This document shows, piece by piece, positions 1-11,670 of a stretch of 64,000 nucleotides of DNA (position 1 is the first letter of the stretch; each line of letters begins with the position of its first letter). Made by a program: the position numbers and the translations under genes. The notes below the pieces were generated by a model. The model searched no databases. It was not told the origin of the DNA and saw nothing but the letters and a program-made list of their open reading frames with translations. This DNA comes from Aselliscus stoliczkanus (lineage: Eukaryota; Chordata; Mammalia; Chiroptera; Hipposideridae). The stretch covers positions 114,472,523 through 114,536,522 of the forward strand of contig CM066730.1 in assembly GCA_033961575.1 (NCBI GenBank). The letters run 5' to 3'.

Positions 1-540
1 CAGTCTGATCTTTTTTCTACCCCTCAGCCAACATTTATGGCACACACCAAGTGTCTGCAGCCCCTCTGCTTCTAACATTTCATATTGCTGAGAAGGATAG
101 GGCATCTAGTAAACAACAATGAAATGTTGAAATTATCAATCTGATAGATTAGAATTCTATCTTTCCTATTCTTATAACAATGAAATACAATTCAATGATA
201 CCACATATGCTTTTAACTTATGTAGGTTCAGCTGGACATGTTTGGTAAACACAAAATTAAAAATATATTTACTTTGGCTCCTAAATGCAAATGAAAAAAT
301 TCATTTGCGCACTTCTGAAAACAACAACAACAAACAAACAAAACTAAACTAAACTAAAAACACCACCAGTAATCTTTTTCAACATGTGAAACTATTTAGA
401 ACTTAAGAGTTGACCAATACATGATACTTAAGAGAAATTAGAAATAATACAATTTTTCATAATACACAGGTAGTTATGACACATAGTAATAAACTAAACC
501 CATCATCAACCTACAAACATGAAATAGCATTACCGACACC
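1..540. other. AT-rich intergenic DNA, nothing recognised
   Basis: No open frame, RNA or repeat family could be assigned. A short A-rich stretch of AAC and AAACT units lies near 322-362. The left edge of the minus-strand L1 fragment that follows is not sharp, so part of this block may belong to it. Confidence 0.5.
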
Positions 541-894
541 ATAGGTGCTATCCCATCCAACCCTAGCCACCTCTTTCCACCAAAGGTAATCAGCAGCCTA
601 AATGTCATATTTAACTACTGCTTTGTCTTGTTGTCTCTTTTATTACATATGTGTATCCCTAAACAATAATTTTATGCTTTGATTTGTAATGACTTCTATA
701 AAAATGGTAATGGTATGATGCAGCCTTTTCACACTTGATTTTGTCACTCAAGTATTTTTGACAACTTGTGTGAGCATTTCCAATGCCGTATAATATTCCA
801 TTCTGTGACTATGCCACAGTTTATTTAATCATCCTCCTTCCAGTGAGCTGCTATGAACTTTTGTTAAATATCTCCTGGTGCATATATGTCAGAA

Positions 895-1078
895 GTTGGA
901 TGGTGCTTCACCATCTTTTCACATCATGGCACTGTTAAACCCTGCACTGATCTGAGACCGGTTTGAGGACTGCAGCTGCTTTGGCCCCACTAAACAACCC
1001 CAATGACCCTGTAGCTTCTTGATACATTAGCCTACCGATACATATAGATGAAAACCTCTACTGCCAGATATACCTTGT
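895..1078. other. Unassigned insert inside L1
   Basis: About 185 bases with no L1 resemblance separate two L1 stretches that are adjacent in other L1 copies. The insert opens with a perfect short hairpin (gatggtg-ctt-caccatc, 899-915) and is less AT-rich than the L1 around it. I recognise no family. A small DNA transposon, a SINE fragment or a diverged stretch of L1 are all possible. Confidence 0.35.
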
Positions 1079-1444
1079 CTAGGTAAAGGATTTCTAGGTC
1101 TTCGGGTGTGGGAATGTTTGATTTTACAATGTGGTTTTCCAAAATAGTTATGTCAGTTTTAAGTCTGGATAGTACAATATGTCCATTTTGCTACATCCTC
1201 ACTAAAGTTGATATTACCACATTTATTATTTTTTGTCAGTTTAGTGAATATGAATTATATCTCATAATGGTCTTACTTTGTATTACTATTGAGCTTGAGC
1301 ATTTTTTTCATATCATTTGCTTTATGCATTTATTCTTTGTGATATGTCTGTGCAAATAGTCTATCCATTTTTAATTTGGTTTGCTTTTTCCTGATTGACT
1401 TGTAAGTTTTTTGTTTTCATTATATTAATAGTTTGTTGGTTATA

Positions 1445-1841
1445 TGTTGTTTGAGTCAAGTGGGCTGTCATAAACAAAATTCCATAGACCGGCTTAAACA
1501 ACAGAAAATTATTTCTCACAGCTTTGGAGGCTAGAAATCTGAGATTAGCAGCATGGTTGGTTGCTGGTGAGAGCTTTCTTTCTGGTTTACAGAAGGCCAC
1601 CTTCTCACTGTGTCCTCACGTGGCAGGGAGAGAGAGGGAGAGCAAGAGTGAGGGAAAGATAGAGAGGGAGAGAGATGCTATCTCTTCATATAAGGGCACT
1701 AACCTCATCATCAGAGCCCTACCCTCATGACCTTATCTAACTCTGATTACCTCCGAAAAGCCCCATCTTCAAATACCATCATAGTAGGGGTTAGGGCTCC
1801 AAGATATGAATTTGGAGAGGGACACAATTTAGTCAATAGCA
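1445..1841 (-). repeat. Solo LTR of MLT1/MST type (ERVL-MaLR), minus strand
   Basis: The plus strand matches the reverse complement of a MaLR LTR along its length: the gcttaaacaacagaaaatta block near the start, tgtgtcctcacgtggcaggg near 1610, cttcatataagggcacta near 1685 and gggttagggctccaagatat near 1790. The ends are tg...ca (tgttg at left, atagca at right). The flanks ttata and tatag are an imperfect 5-bp target duplication. No internal retroviral sequence remains. The LTR sits inside an older L1. A purine-rich run at 1628-1676 is probably expanded LTR sequence. Confidence 0.75.
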
Positions 1842-2559
1842 TATAGAACTTCTAATTTGCTGTTGATCTTTTCACTTTTGTTATGGTGCTTTTTTACAAA
1901 CAATAATAAGCCCACAGAGCTTGTTTTCATAGCAACAAAGTTGTATTATATTATAAATTCTTCTAAGAGTTTTAAAGTTTGCCTTCATTAATTTAATTTT
2001 TTAATCCATCTGGAATTTTTTTTGTGTATGTGTGTGAATAACTTGCGATGAGGCTTCAATCTCATTTTTAGTCCACAGGGATAATAATAGTCTTAAGTAC
2101 CATTTACTGTGTGGTCCATACATCCCCCAATGAGCTGCTATGCTACCTGTGCCATAGTGATCATTTATGCCAGTTTTACTTACGAATGTCTTTAATGTAA
2201 CAGTAGAAATTATTTTATTAAATTTTTTTTCTTGAATATGTCTTTTTAATATTCTGTCTGTTGAATTGGGGTTTATACATAAAGCACTTTGGCTGCATTC
2301 TAAAGTATGCTAATTCTCTCAGGGAAATGCATTTCTGTTATGGTTGGAGTTGCAAGCTCAACTAGCCATTTTCATTGTGGAACACCATTTTAACTTTAAA
2401 GCAGAGCTAGACAAACTATGGGTACTCAGCTTCTAGGATTTGGCAGACATTTTCTCAAAAAATAATGAAATGAAGGTAAAAATATTTATTACCAATGTTA
2501 AAATTTGAACTTTCAAATAAAAAACAGAATTTCATATTGTATCTATAACTGAGCTTGAC

Positions 2560-3060
2560 AGCTTCCCAATAGTTAAAGGCTGTTCCAATGAAATCAGTGG
2601 TGAAATTAGAAGGTTTTTTTTTCATACAAAGTAATAAAATATGTCAACATTCAGAAGATTTTTGGAACAGTGTAGTAATATTTTCCTGATTATCAATACA
2701 TAATATTATAAAATCATGCATGAATAAAAGATTCATTCAAAGTCCAAGACATACCAGTGGATCTTAGCGTAACAGACCATGAAAGATTCATTGATGTGGT
2801 TTCAGATTCCACATTGCAACTAACCTTTAAAAGATTATCACCAGTGGAGATTTGGCATAATATCAAAGAAAAATTTGCACAATTATATAAAAAGTCTGTT
2901 GAAATACACTCCTTTTCCTGATACACGTCTGTGTGAGGCTAGATATTCTTTATATACTTCAACCAAACTAGTGGATCACAACAGATTGAATGCAAAAGCA
3001 GATCTGAGAATCTAGGTTTCTTCTGTTCAGACATTAAATAGGTTTTCAATAATGTAAAAT
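2560..3060 (+). pseudogene. hAT transposase C-terminal remnant
   Basis: In the plus direction, with frame breaks, the sequence resembles the C-terminal hAT dimerisation domain. The stretch at 2795-2850 reads FIDVVSDSTLQLTFK-like, and 2926-2950 reads VCEARYS-like where active hAT proteins have LCEAGFS. A stop lies close to 2918 and the frame is not open across the region, so it cannot encode a transposase. In hAT enzymes this domain mediates dimerisation of the DDE transposase. No zinc finger or catalytic residues can be read here. Domesticated relatives exist (ZBED genes), but nothing suggests that for this copy. Confidence 0.5.
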
Positions 3061-3344
3061 AATTTTACTCGTCCCACTATTCTTTAGTTTGAGAAAATAC
3101 GTTTTGTTAAAATTTATGGTATATATTATCAGTTTGTTATTTTTAAGTGAATTAATAAATGTCTCAAAAATTTAATTCTAATTCTGTAAACCTTGACAGT
3201 TATAAACTCATAAATTAAAGCTCTTTGGAGTAGTTTAATCAGTTGAGGTAACCATAAACATATCAGATATGCATTTGTCACTGAAGAGGCTAAATAAATG
3301 TGTTTGATTACTGAGAAAAGAATAATAATGAAAGCTCTTTGGGG

Positions 3345-3580
3345 ACAGCCGGTTAGCTCAGTTGGTTAGAGCACAGTGCTCACAGCACCAATTTTGCTGG
3401 TTGGATCCCCACATGGGCCACTGCTTTGCACCCTCCACAACTAAATTAAGGACAACTACCTGCTTTGGAGCTGATGGGTCCTGGAAAAATGCCCCCCACA
3501 AGTAGATTGCAACAACTACTTAATTTGGAGCTCATAGGTCCTGGAAAAACACACTGTTCCTCAATAAAATTTAAAAAATA
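3345..3580 (+). mobile_element. tRNA-derived SINE (Ves-like), plus strand
   Basis: The head contains a pol III A box (gttagctcagttggttagag) and a B-box-like ggttggatcccc, followed by a tRNA-unrelated part and an A-rich tail. The tail part is a tandem pair: tttggagctgatgggtcctg at about 3461-3483 recurs as tttggagctcataggtcctg at about 3523-3543. A degenerate 14-bp target duplication, aaagctctttgggg (3331-3344) and aaaactctgcgggg (3581-3594), with 11 of 14 bases equal, flanks it inside the hAT element. The layout is like bat Ves SINEs. Confidence 0.75.
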
Positions 3581-3676
3581 AAAACTCTGCGGGGCCCTTA
3601 ATAATTTTTAAGAGTGTTACACTGTCCTGAGACTGAAAAGTTTGGGAATACCTAGTTTAACTTATTAAATTGGATA

Positions 3677-4201
3677 CAATAAGTCCCTGACTTAGGAACA
3701 TTCAAGTTGCGAACTTTCCCAGATACAAACGAACCTCGCATTACGAACATTCGTAGATGCGAACAAATCGCAGAAGTAGCTCACGTGTCTGCCGGACATT
3801 GTCCCAGCTGTGCTGCTGTGTGCTGACTGTGCAGTGCGGTAATGGACAGTAGTACAGTGCTTAATCAGAGCCCAGGATATCCGGAAGCAAGAGGAAAGCA
3901 GTGGTGATGTGGAGGGCACTGCTAGGAAGCGCAAAGCAATAACCATGGACACAAAAGTGAAAATAATTGAGAGATTGGACCGAGGTGAAAAGATGGTAGA
4001 CGTCGCTCATTCTTACAACATAAATCATTGAACCATTGGCTTTACATAGTATATTTATGTCAGAGACTCACTTCGTGTATAAGACTCACTTTGTCAGACT
4101 TACGAACGAGTTGGACTTACAAACGAGTTGGACTTACAAACAAATCCGACTTACGAACGTTCTCCTGGAATGGAACTCGTTGGTAAGTCCTGGACTTACT
4201 G
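3677..4201 (+). mobile_element. Tigger (pogo-type) DNA transposon, internally deleted
   Basis: The ends are inverted repeats: caataagtccctgactta at left and the complement of cagtaagtccaggactta at right. Each is flanked by TA (3675-3676 and 4202-4203), the expected target duplication. At 525 bp it is far shorter than an autonomous Tigger (over 2 kb). The right end contains a short direct repeat of the phrase acgagttggacttac. The head of the transposase frame survives (see next entry). Confidence 0.8.
3899..4032 (+). pseudogene. Tigger transposase N-terminal fragment (CENP-B-like HTH)
   Basis: One frame reads ...RKRKAITMDTKVKIIERLDR and continues GEKMVDVAHSYNINH before a stop. This matches the N-terminal DNA-binding helix-turn-helix of pogo/CENP-B/jerky proteins: a basic RKRK patch, the KVKIIERLDRGE helix, then VAHSYNI. 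The rest of the DNA-binding region and the whole DDE catalytic domain are missing, consistent with an internal deletion. It encodes no functional protein. Confidence 0.7.
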
Positions 4202-4203
4202 TA

Positions 4204-6480
4204 CTTAGTTTATTAATTTTTAGTCTTTATTCTTTTTAATGTAATCACTTTAGGTTATAAGTGGCCTTCATAGTCAGTTTTCAACTGCATTCCACAAGTT
4301 TTGATACACAATATTATCAATGTCACTCAGTTAAAAGTGAATATTACATTGTAATATGGTGTTTGTTTTAATTCATGAGTAAGTTAAAAGAGTGGTGTGT
4401 TTTTAATTTCCAAAACTTTGCAGATTTTAATTTATCTTTGTTATTGACCTCTAATTTAATTGCACTGTGGTAAGAGAATGATTTATATAATACCAATTCT
4501 TCTTTTTTTTTTTTTTTTGAGGGCAGTGTCACTGGCCCTCATATGTGGGACCCGAACCGGGGCTTCTGGCTTCCCAAGCCAGCGCTTAACCACCTGAGCC
4601 ACTCGGCAAAAGTTATTGTGATTCACTTTATTTCTTAATATGTTGTAAAATTTATAAAGATCCCATATATATTTCAATGTAATATGTATTGTCTATTTTT
4701 AGGGTCAGCTCTGTAGATGTCCATTTAATCACGTTTGCTCAGGATAGAGCTCAATTCTTCTCTACCTTTACTAATATATTGTCTACTTGACTTAATAATT
4801 GAGGGAGTTATAAAATTTTTCACTACAATAGGAATTTTGTCAATTTTTCCTCATAACTCTATAAATTAGTCCTTTTCATATTTAGAGTCTACTTTGTTAG
4901 GTCAACTCAAGCATGGAGTTACACATTCCTGGTAAATTGAAATTGTTATATTTTTATAGGTAATCTTATTACTCTACAATAATGTTTGTTTGTTTTTATT
5001 AAAGTCTATTTTGTGTGATATTAATATAGCTCCTCCACTTTTGTGGTTAGCATTTGCCATTATTATTTCATGCTTTTAATTCAACCTTTCAACATCTTTA
5101 AACTGGTTGTATCTCTTGTAACAATATATCAGTGAATTTTATTTTTAATCAATATGATAAATTGTCATTTAATTAGTACATTTAGTCTGTATTCATTATA
5201 AATAATGATAATTTTAGATTATTTCCACCCTTTTTATTCTTATTTCTTATTTATTGTAATTGACTGAGTTAATTTTTTTATTATTACATTTCCCCTTCTG
5301 CAGTTTAGAAGTTGTGCATGCTATTTCTATAATTTAAAGGTCACTCTTGAAAATTTTACCGTGCATGCTAACTTAATGTAGTATCAATTAAGTCTTATCC
5401 TGAAAAATATAAAAAAATTAGAACATTTTTACTCTGACCCACCCCACTCATCATTTATAAGCAATAATGCCCAGTATTTTAATTCTATCTCTTTGAAACT
5501 CTATAAATTAAATCTTATTTTCAAATAGATTTATACAGACAACATACATTTAAAAATTATCTATGAGTTTAATAAGTTATGTGTTTACCTTCTATACTTA
5601 CACGGCAGCCAGTCCCTCCTGGGCTCATTTTTATTCTCCCTGAAGCATATATTTTAGAAGTTCCTTTAATGAAGAATTGTTGATAAATGTGACAATAAAC
5701 ATACTTTTGTTTATCCTAAAAGCTCTTTATAGCCTGACTTTTTAAAGATAAGTTGCTAGGTACACAATTCTAGGTGTATAGCTAATATGTATATATGATT
5801 TTTTCCCTGCTTTTATGATGTCTGTTACTGCGGACGCAAAGTCTGCTGTTGGTAAAACTGCCATTCCTTTGCAAGTGATCTTTTCTCACTGGCTCTATTA
5901 AGATTTGTCTCTGTGTCTCCAATAATTGCAGAATCACTATAATATGTCTAGATGCACATATCTTCTTATTTTATAAAGCGTGGTAAAATTTTGCACGTTT
6001 TGTCAGTAGATTCAGCTCTATTATCAATTTCAGGAAATTCTGAGCTATTAATTCTTATTACAACTCCATTCCCTCTCTTTTCTCTTTATGACTCCTATTA
6101 GATGTCTCTTAGAACTTCTTATTAGGCATCCCATGTCTCTTAACTCCTCTTTCATATTGTGTATCTTCTTGTCTCTCTGGATGGCATTCCTAATAGTTCG
6201 TTCAGATCTACATTTTAATTTACCAACTCTTTCTCTATCGGTGACTGATTCTAATTGCAATCCTTTCATACTTAATTTTTTTTTTCAAACACTTTCAAGG
6301 GATTTTTAAGAACTCTTGTAAACTTACTCATTTTTATGCCCCATGTTATTTCCTTAAACATTACAAGCGTACAAGCATATTTTCTATGCTTTTATATTTT
6401 ATATTATATACCTACCAATTTCATATCTGAAGTCTTTGAGAATCTAGATCTTTGTTGTTTCAGCTGACACTCGCTCATGG
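4204..6480 (-). mobile_element. Old L1, ORF2 5' part and ORF1, minus strand
   Basis: The plus strand reads as the complement of L1. The ORF2 endonuclease side lies at about 4370-5100 (aattgcactgtggtaagaga near 4458, gtctattttgtgtgatatta near 5003). ORF1 lies at about 5600-6300 (gttcctttaatgaagaattg near 5660, catgtctcttaactcctctt near 6130). All frames are broken. A compact SINE is inserted at 4501-4609. Subfamily not determined; divergence suggests an old mammalian-wide L1. Confidence 0.6.
4501..4609 (-). mobile_element. Compact tRNA-derived SINE, minus strand
   Basis: A poly-T run is followed by gagggcagtgtcactggccc, catatgtgggacccgaaccg, and the anticodon-arm palindrome gcttcccaagccagc, ending ccactcggc. 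On the minus strand this is a head with gccgag and ggttaagcgctgg, a B-box-like ggttcgggtccc and an A tail. The usual head gggccg is missing by a few bases. No clear target duplication is visible. Confidence 0.8.
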
Positions 6481-6540
6481 TCATTTACATGTGTGTCTAG
6501 AGATTTTTTTAAATTATGGGTTTATATGTAATTGACCTTT

Positions 6541-6649
6541 TTTTTTTTTTTTTTCTGAGGGCAGTGTTACTGGCCCTCATATGTGGGACCGAACTGGGGC
6601 AGCTGGCTTCCCAAGCCAGCGCTTAACCACTGCGCCACTCGGCCGGCCC
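6541..6649 (-). mobile_element. Compact tRNA-derived SINE, minus strand
   Basis: The organisation is the same as in the copy at 4501-4609, with the full head ggccggccc at its right edge. The possible target duplication is short and imperfect (gaccttt at 6534-6540, gatcttt at 6655-6661). Confidence 0.8.
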
Positions 6650-6844
6650 TAAGCGATCTTTATGAGAATCATAAAGCTCTACATTGAGATCTTTCCTCTA
6701 AAATAAAGTTATTCATTTGCTTCTGCCAGAAAACTATCAGAAAGAGAGTATTCATTCCCATTTAAGGATCCTGACTTAATGTAAAAAATGCAAAGTTTAG
6801 CTTTCCCATTGTAGGTAAGCACTAAGACATCAACTTTGTCCAAA

Positions 6845-6940
6845 ATGTCTGCAATGGCTTCATATTGCCTAAAAAACAGAATCCATACTCCTCATCCTGT
6901 CATTTGACACAGTCCACATTCAGACCCCTAAGATCTGAAA
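6845..6940 (+). repeat. L2 fragment, plus strand
   Basis: The phrase aatggcttcatattgcctaa followed by aatccatactcc and cacattcagacccc resembles the L2 3' region (aatggcttctcattgcc type text). Short and diverged. Confidence 0.4.
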
Positions 6941-7029
6941 GGATGTGGAAAGGAATAAATATTTATTATCTATCATGTGAGATACTTTATATATATGCTC
7001 TTCTCATTTAATTTCCTCTTCAACTGTAT

Positions 7030-8215
7030 TTTCCTAACCCCTTGTTAATTAAAGTATGGTGAATTACAATAAAGTGCACAAATCTTAAGTGTACAACTCA
7101 GTAGATATTTATATATGTTATCTACCCAAGAAACCATTATGGAAGTAAAGTTGCAGAACGTTATCAGTTCCCCTAGAAAACTCCCTCATTCCCCTTACAG
7201 GCTATACTACCCAAAGTTTACCATTATCTTGACCATCATCACCAGAAATTAGTTTTGCCTGTTCTGAATTTCACATTAATGCAACTGTATGGTGTGTACT
7301 CTTTTCTGTCCATTTCCTTTACTCAACCTTATTCTTTCACTTGATGAGATACCACTGTAGAGTTGTTTGTTTCTTTTCAATACACGTAGTGTTTCATCAT
7401 GTGAATATAATATAACTTACTTAATATTTTATTGATAGACCAATGATTTCCTCTTTTTTGGCTTTCATGAATAAACTGAAATGAATATTCTTGCTTGTCT
7501 TTTTGTAAACATAAGGACTTATTTTTGTTGGGTATATGCCTAGCAATAAAATTTCTGGGTTATAGAGTGCAAGAATATTCAGATTCATTGACACTACCAA
7601 TTTTCCAAAGTAGTTGAAACAATTTATAGTTCAACCAGCAAGTAATGTATGTATGAGAATTCCAGTTGTTCTACTTCTTTTTCAACACTTGGTATTGTCC
7701 TTTCAATTTTAACCGTCTGGTAAGTGCGTAGTAGTATCTCACTGTGATTTTAATTTTAATTCCCCTGCTGACTAATCATACTGACTGCTTTTTCATATGT
7801 ACATTAGCCATTTGGATATCATTTTGTATAAAGTACTTGTTCAAGTCTTTTGGCCATTTATTTTAGTAGGCAATTTACTTATTGTTTTGTAGAAGCTCAT
7901 CATATATTCTGGATATGAATTCTTTGCCAGATATTTTAATATATTTAAATATATGCATATGTAAATGTTGATCCATTGTTATGCAACTATATTCTCTCAG
8001 TCTGTGGCTTATTTTTTTGTTCTCTTAATGGCAGTTTTTGATAGACAGATATAGTTCAATTTGGCAGTCTTTTATGGTTAGCCCTCTTTGTCTTATTTAA
8101 GAAATCTTTTCATCTTTTCCTTCTTCAAGATTATGACAATTTGGCAATATTTTCTCCTATTTTCTTCTAGAGCTTTCATTGTTCTATATTTTACTTTCAG
8201 GCTTATAATTCATCT
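7030..8215 (-). mobile_element. L1 3' region (old L1M type), minus strand
   Basis: The plus strand follows the reverse complement of the L1 3' UTR and the ORF2 tail: gggtatatgcctagcaataa near 7541, ttttccaaagtagttgaaac near 7601, taagtgcgtagtagtatctc near 7721, and attctggatatgaattcttt near 7907. The copy is diverged and has no usable frame. Confidence 0.75.
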
Positions 8216-10120
8216 TAAACTAATCTCTTATGTTTAATGAGATCTCAATATCCACTTTAAATTCTTCTACTCTAGGGAGATTCATAGACACATTGCTCTC
8301 TCCTAACTCCTCTTTTCAAAAAATAATATTGAATAATTCTACCGCTCTACTCCTGCCTAGACTTCTGTGGTGTCCTTTCTCTGAGCCTTCAACTCTAGTC
8401 CCATCTGTGCTCCAGCCTCCTGAGCCTGAAGTGCACTTAATATTTACTGCTTTATGTCTTAGCTATTTTTAGATGTATATATTACCTTGCTTGCTACTAG
8501 ATTTCATACTCTTTGAAGGTAGGAATTTCCCATAAAGGTTAACCAATGCTCTGCAAATCATGACTGTTCCACAAATATGAGATGATGACTGATTAACATG
8601 TGCACTTTTTTTTTTTTGTACCATCAGGTGGACCTGCTGAGGACTATCTGCTGCATGACCATGTTGGTGGATGATGCTGCCGTCATGCTGACAAACATGT
8701 CAAGTTGAATGGGACAACTTTCAATTTTATTAAGGTGGTATTGTCAGGAATTTCCAAGAGTAATTTTTTCTACTTTATGTCCATAGTCTTGTATATATTC
8801 ACTACTTTCTGTCCATATTTCACATTTTTGACTAATTGTTAACAGTCCTCAGTTTTCCTTAATGTCTTAACCAGTCTGTTTTATTTTATTTTATTTTATT
8901 ATTATGGTAGAAATTACAGGTAACTTTTTAGATGTAGTTCCTATAAAAATAGAATTAAAAGGGAAGGAAAGTATCAAACAGATTCAAAGCTTCTGCATAC
9001 TCCCTTTCCCACTTTTTACGGAGAGGAAAAAAAAATCAGTGTGTCTAAACATCTGTCTTCTTTAACAGCTATTCTGTCTGTCAGGTAGATCTGTTGATTT
9101 CCAAATATGTCAATATACCTGTTCAAATTTTTTTTTCCTATATGTACTCTAACAGAAGTCTCAGTATTCTTGAAAGTATTTTTTTTTCATGCCCTTCATT
9201 TTCAAAGAGTTTACTTCATTTATTCTTCTTCATGTTAGCCGCCTGCCTTGCTTTTGCTTCCCATATAAGGTGAAATGCCTCTTCTTCAACTTAGCTCCTT
9301 TATTCAGTTTATTCATTCTGGTTTTTGTCATAATTATCATTTCCTCTTAAAAAAAAAAAAAGAATAGGTATTATGAGAAATGTCTCTCGGGTTCCCTCCC
9401 AATTTCCTCACTGCCATTACAGAGCCTCCGTCCCATCAGTCTTGATCAGGCCTGTTGGATATCCTTATTCTCTCCCTTCTTCTTTTCTCAGAGCAATTGT
9501 AATCTGCTTTAATTATGGTGGATACTCCAGCAGCCTGCCCTTCTCCTGGGTTTTAGTATTCCCTCTTTCAATACCATACTCACTAAATTTTTTTTTTAAT
9601 TCTCCCCAATTAGCTTTCTTGAATTCTAATGCCCTGCTAGGACTGCCTACATTCTGGTTATGAGCACGATCCCACCAGGTTTCAGAAATGCCGACGAAGG
9701 CAGAGCTTTCTACATTTCAGCACACCTCTGATTGCTCTCATTCATTTCTCAGACTCCTTTCAGTCCTCCGGCTTTGCCTTTCACTCTGCTTAAATTGCTG
9801 TAGCAGACCCTCCCCTCAGAGAATGGAGAAAATATTGTTTTAGATGCCTGATATATGACATGACTTTTGACTATCTTGTCTTTTTAAATATCTCTCCAGT
9901 GAAAGAGAGTTTTTAACTAGCTATTTATCTTTAAATATAATAATTATTATTTTTTTATTCCACATACTCTGCCTGTTATTCAGCTCTGCAGCATAACTCA
10001 GATCCCATCTGGCCAATGCTGTCACCTTCCAAGCTTCCTCTCTGCTGTCCATTGGAATTTCACATGGTAAGGGATATGCAGAGGAATACAATGGCGATAT
10101 GGAGCCATGCTTCATCAGTA
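8216..10120. other. Unassigned AT-rich DNA
   Basis: No gene is visible. A poly-T stretch at 8608-8619 is followed by a less AT-rich 90-bp piece (8620-8710) of unknown origin. A short TTTTA tandem run lies at 8879-8900 and an A run at 9349-9361. Open frames at 8230-8472 and 9373-9663 have no recognisable domain and a composition like the surrounding DNA. Confidence 0.5.
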
Positions 10121-10123
10121 TTT

Positions 10124-10125
<2 letters not shown>

Positions 10126-10168
<43 letters not shown>

Positions 10169-10212
10169 AGTGATTAGTTTGTCATACACACACACACACA
10201 CACACACACACA
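10126..10212. repeat. (CA)n microsatellite, two blocks
   Basis: Two CA tracts, about 10126-10168 and 10186-10212, are separated by a 17-bp non-repeat spacer. Confidence 0.95.
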
Positions 10213-10439
10213 AATTTGACTTTAAGCATCTCAATACAACAAAGAAATATTTATACTGATTTTTCCAAGGATAGAGATTTCAGAAACTCTATGTTTATCT
10301 CTGAGAATCTGAGAATAAAGGCTTAGAATATCTGTGCAAGGGTAAGAGAGATATACCCAGTTAATGTCACACTCATAGTAAATTCATGGTTGACTCCCAG
10401 TCCCCTCTCCTACCCTATAACGATTCTACCTTCCACTTT

Positions 10440-10920
10440 TTATTACTGTATTAGTTGGAATGCATTTGATTACAGCTAAAGAAAACATAACTCAAACTGA
10501 TTTAAATTATAAAAAGGATTTATAATCTGTAAATATGGCAAATATCAAGTACGGCTTTGTCCAGTCACTGCTCACAGTCACCAAGTACCTACGTTTTTGT
10601 TTTTCTCTCTTCTGCATTCTGTAATGTCACTTCTTTCCAAAGATGACTCCTATTTTGGTGCTAAAATGATGTCAGCAATCCCCTGTGCCTGTGTGCTCCC
10701 TCTTTGTGGCCCAACAAGGAAAAGAACATTATTTCAGCATGTCTAGTCAAGTCCTGATTTTTCTTTATTGGACTAGCTTTAGTCATATGACTCCTCCAAA
10801 ATCACTGAGACTGGTCAAAGAAAGGCACCCATAGGCTTAGCCTAGGTCACATGCTCCAACCCTAAAGTCAGGAAAGGAGCCTGTTTTCTAAGAAGCACAC
10901 GTTTCACAAAATTATAGCTA
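10440..10920. other. Possible old interspersed repeat, class unknown
   Basis: The text starting tgtattagttggaatgcatt, with gctaaagaaaacataactca and cccaacaaggaaaagaacat, has the feel of a dispersed mammalian repeat. I cannot name a family. No coding content. Confidence 0.25.
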
Positions 10921-11093
10921 CTCGGGAGGGAGAAGAGGAATGTATACATTATGGAGTCAACACAAACACTTGATATCTACAAAAATTCTATCCAAAAATA
11001 TATTGAGTTTACCCAATCTATACTGCAAGCCTGTTGCAATAATGACATCAGGAAAAACCCTTCCTCATGACTGCTCTCACCTTAGAAAGTGCA

Positions 11094-11113
11094 AACACAC
11101 ACACACACACACA
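11094..11113. repeat. Short (CA)n
   Basis: A run of about ten CA units. Confidence 0.9.
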
Positions 11114-11670
11114 AGCAGGGCAAAAGATTACCTCCTGGCTTTTAACAGTAAGTGGCTTGGGTACGTGGTCAAGTAACTTAAAGTATTTCCATTTTTATTT
11201 CTCCAAGAAAAGAAGATTGTTTTAGAGAAAAATCCATGTGATACTAAAAGTTGTCCAATTGTGGCCCTGTTTAGTCATATTTTTTTAAAATTATATATCA
11301 TAAGGTGAGAAAAGATTTCTAAATATTTTGATCAGATTAAAATAGTGATTTCATATGAAGATGGAAGCAAATGTTTTTCTGCTTCAATGAGCAAAATTTC
11401 TTTGGGATAATAAATTTATTTAAATTCATAGCATTCAAGGAGTTAAGAAGCAGGAGACAACCTGTTTGCCTTTTCATTGGATTATTAGTCACTGGAAGTC
11501 CCGTTATAGGAGATGGACCTTCAGAGATGTCTGCTAAACAAGAATGAGAAAACTCATGTGAGAACAAGGAGAAGTGAGCTGTTCCATGGGTCACTCTTTT
11601 CTTCTCAGGATGATCATTGCTGAGGAAATAGATAAAATGTGCAGTCCTAGGGAGTCTATAAATAGGCAAT
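11114..11670. other. Unassigned DNA
   Basis: No gene or named repeat is recognised. A minus-strand open frame over 11337-11762 owes its N-terminal part to the adjacent TTCC array and has no domain. Confidence 0.5.

Larger units (their letters stand above)
560..2215 (-). mobile_element. Old L1 fragment, minus strand, interrupted twice
   Basis: The plus strand reads like the reverse complement of a mammalian L1 3' region. Examples are the phrase around 800-830 (attccattctgtgactatgc), the block at 1095-1160 with ttttccaaaatagttatg, and the stretch at 1360-1440 and 1855-2190 that corresponds to the ORF2 C-terminal side. It is heavily mutated with no usable ORF2 frame. It is broken by an unassigned insert at about 895-1078 and by an MLT1-type LTR at 1445-1841; the L1 text resumes after each. 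The L1 class is seen by pattern; the subfamily is not determined. Confidence 0.6.
2540..3652 (+). mobile_element. hAT-type DNA transposon remnant (Charlie/ZBED-like)
   Basis: The right-hand part is very like a widespread mammalian hAT 3' end: aaagctctttgggg, then after a SINE insertion cccttaataatttttaagag and aaaagtttgggaata at the terminus. Upstream lies a decayed transposase C-terminus. The left end is not resolved; it may extend to about 2400. The SINE at 3345-3580 splits the element near its right end. The family assignment rests on pattern memory of the 3' end and the dimerisation-domain text. Confidence 0.6.

Noticed and set aside
3345..3420. Possible tRNA gene (A and B boxes present)
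   Set aside because: It is followed by a SINE body and A-rich tail, and has target duplication; the cloverleaf is not kept.
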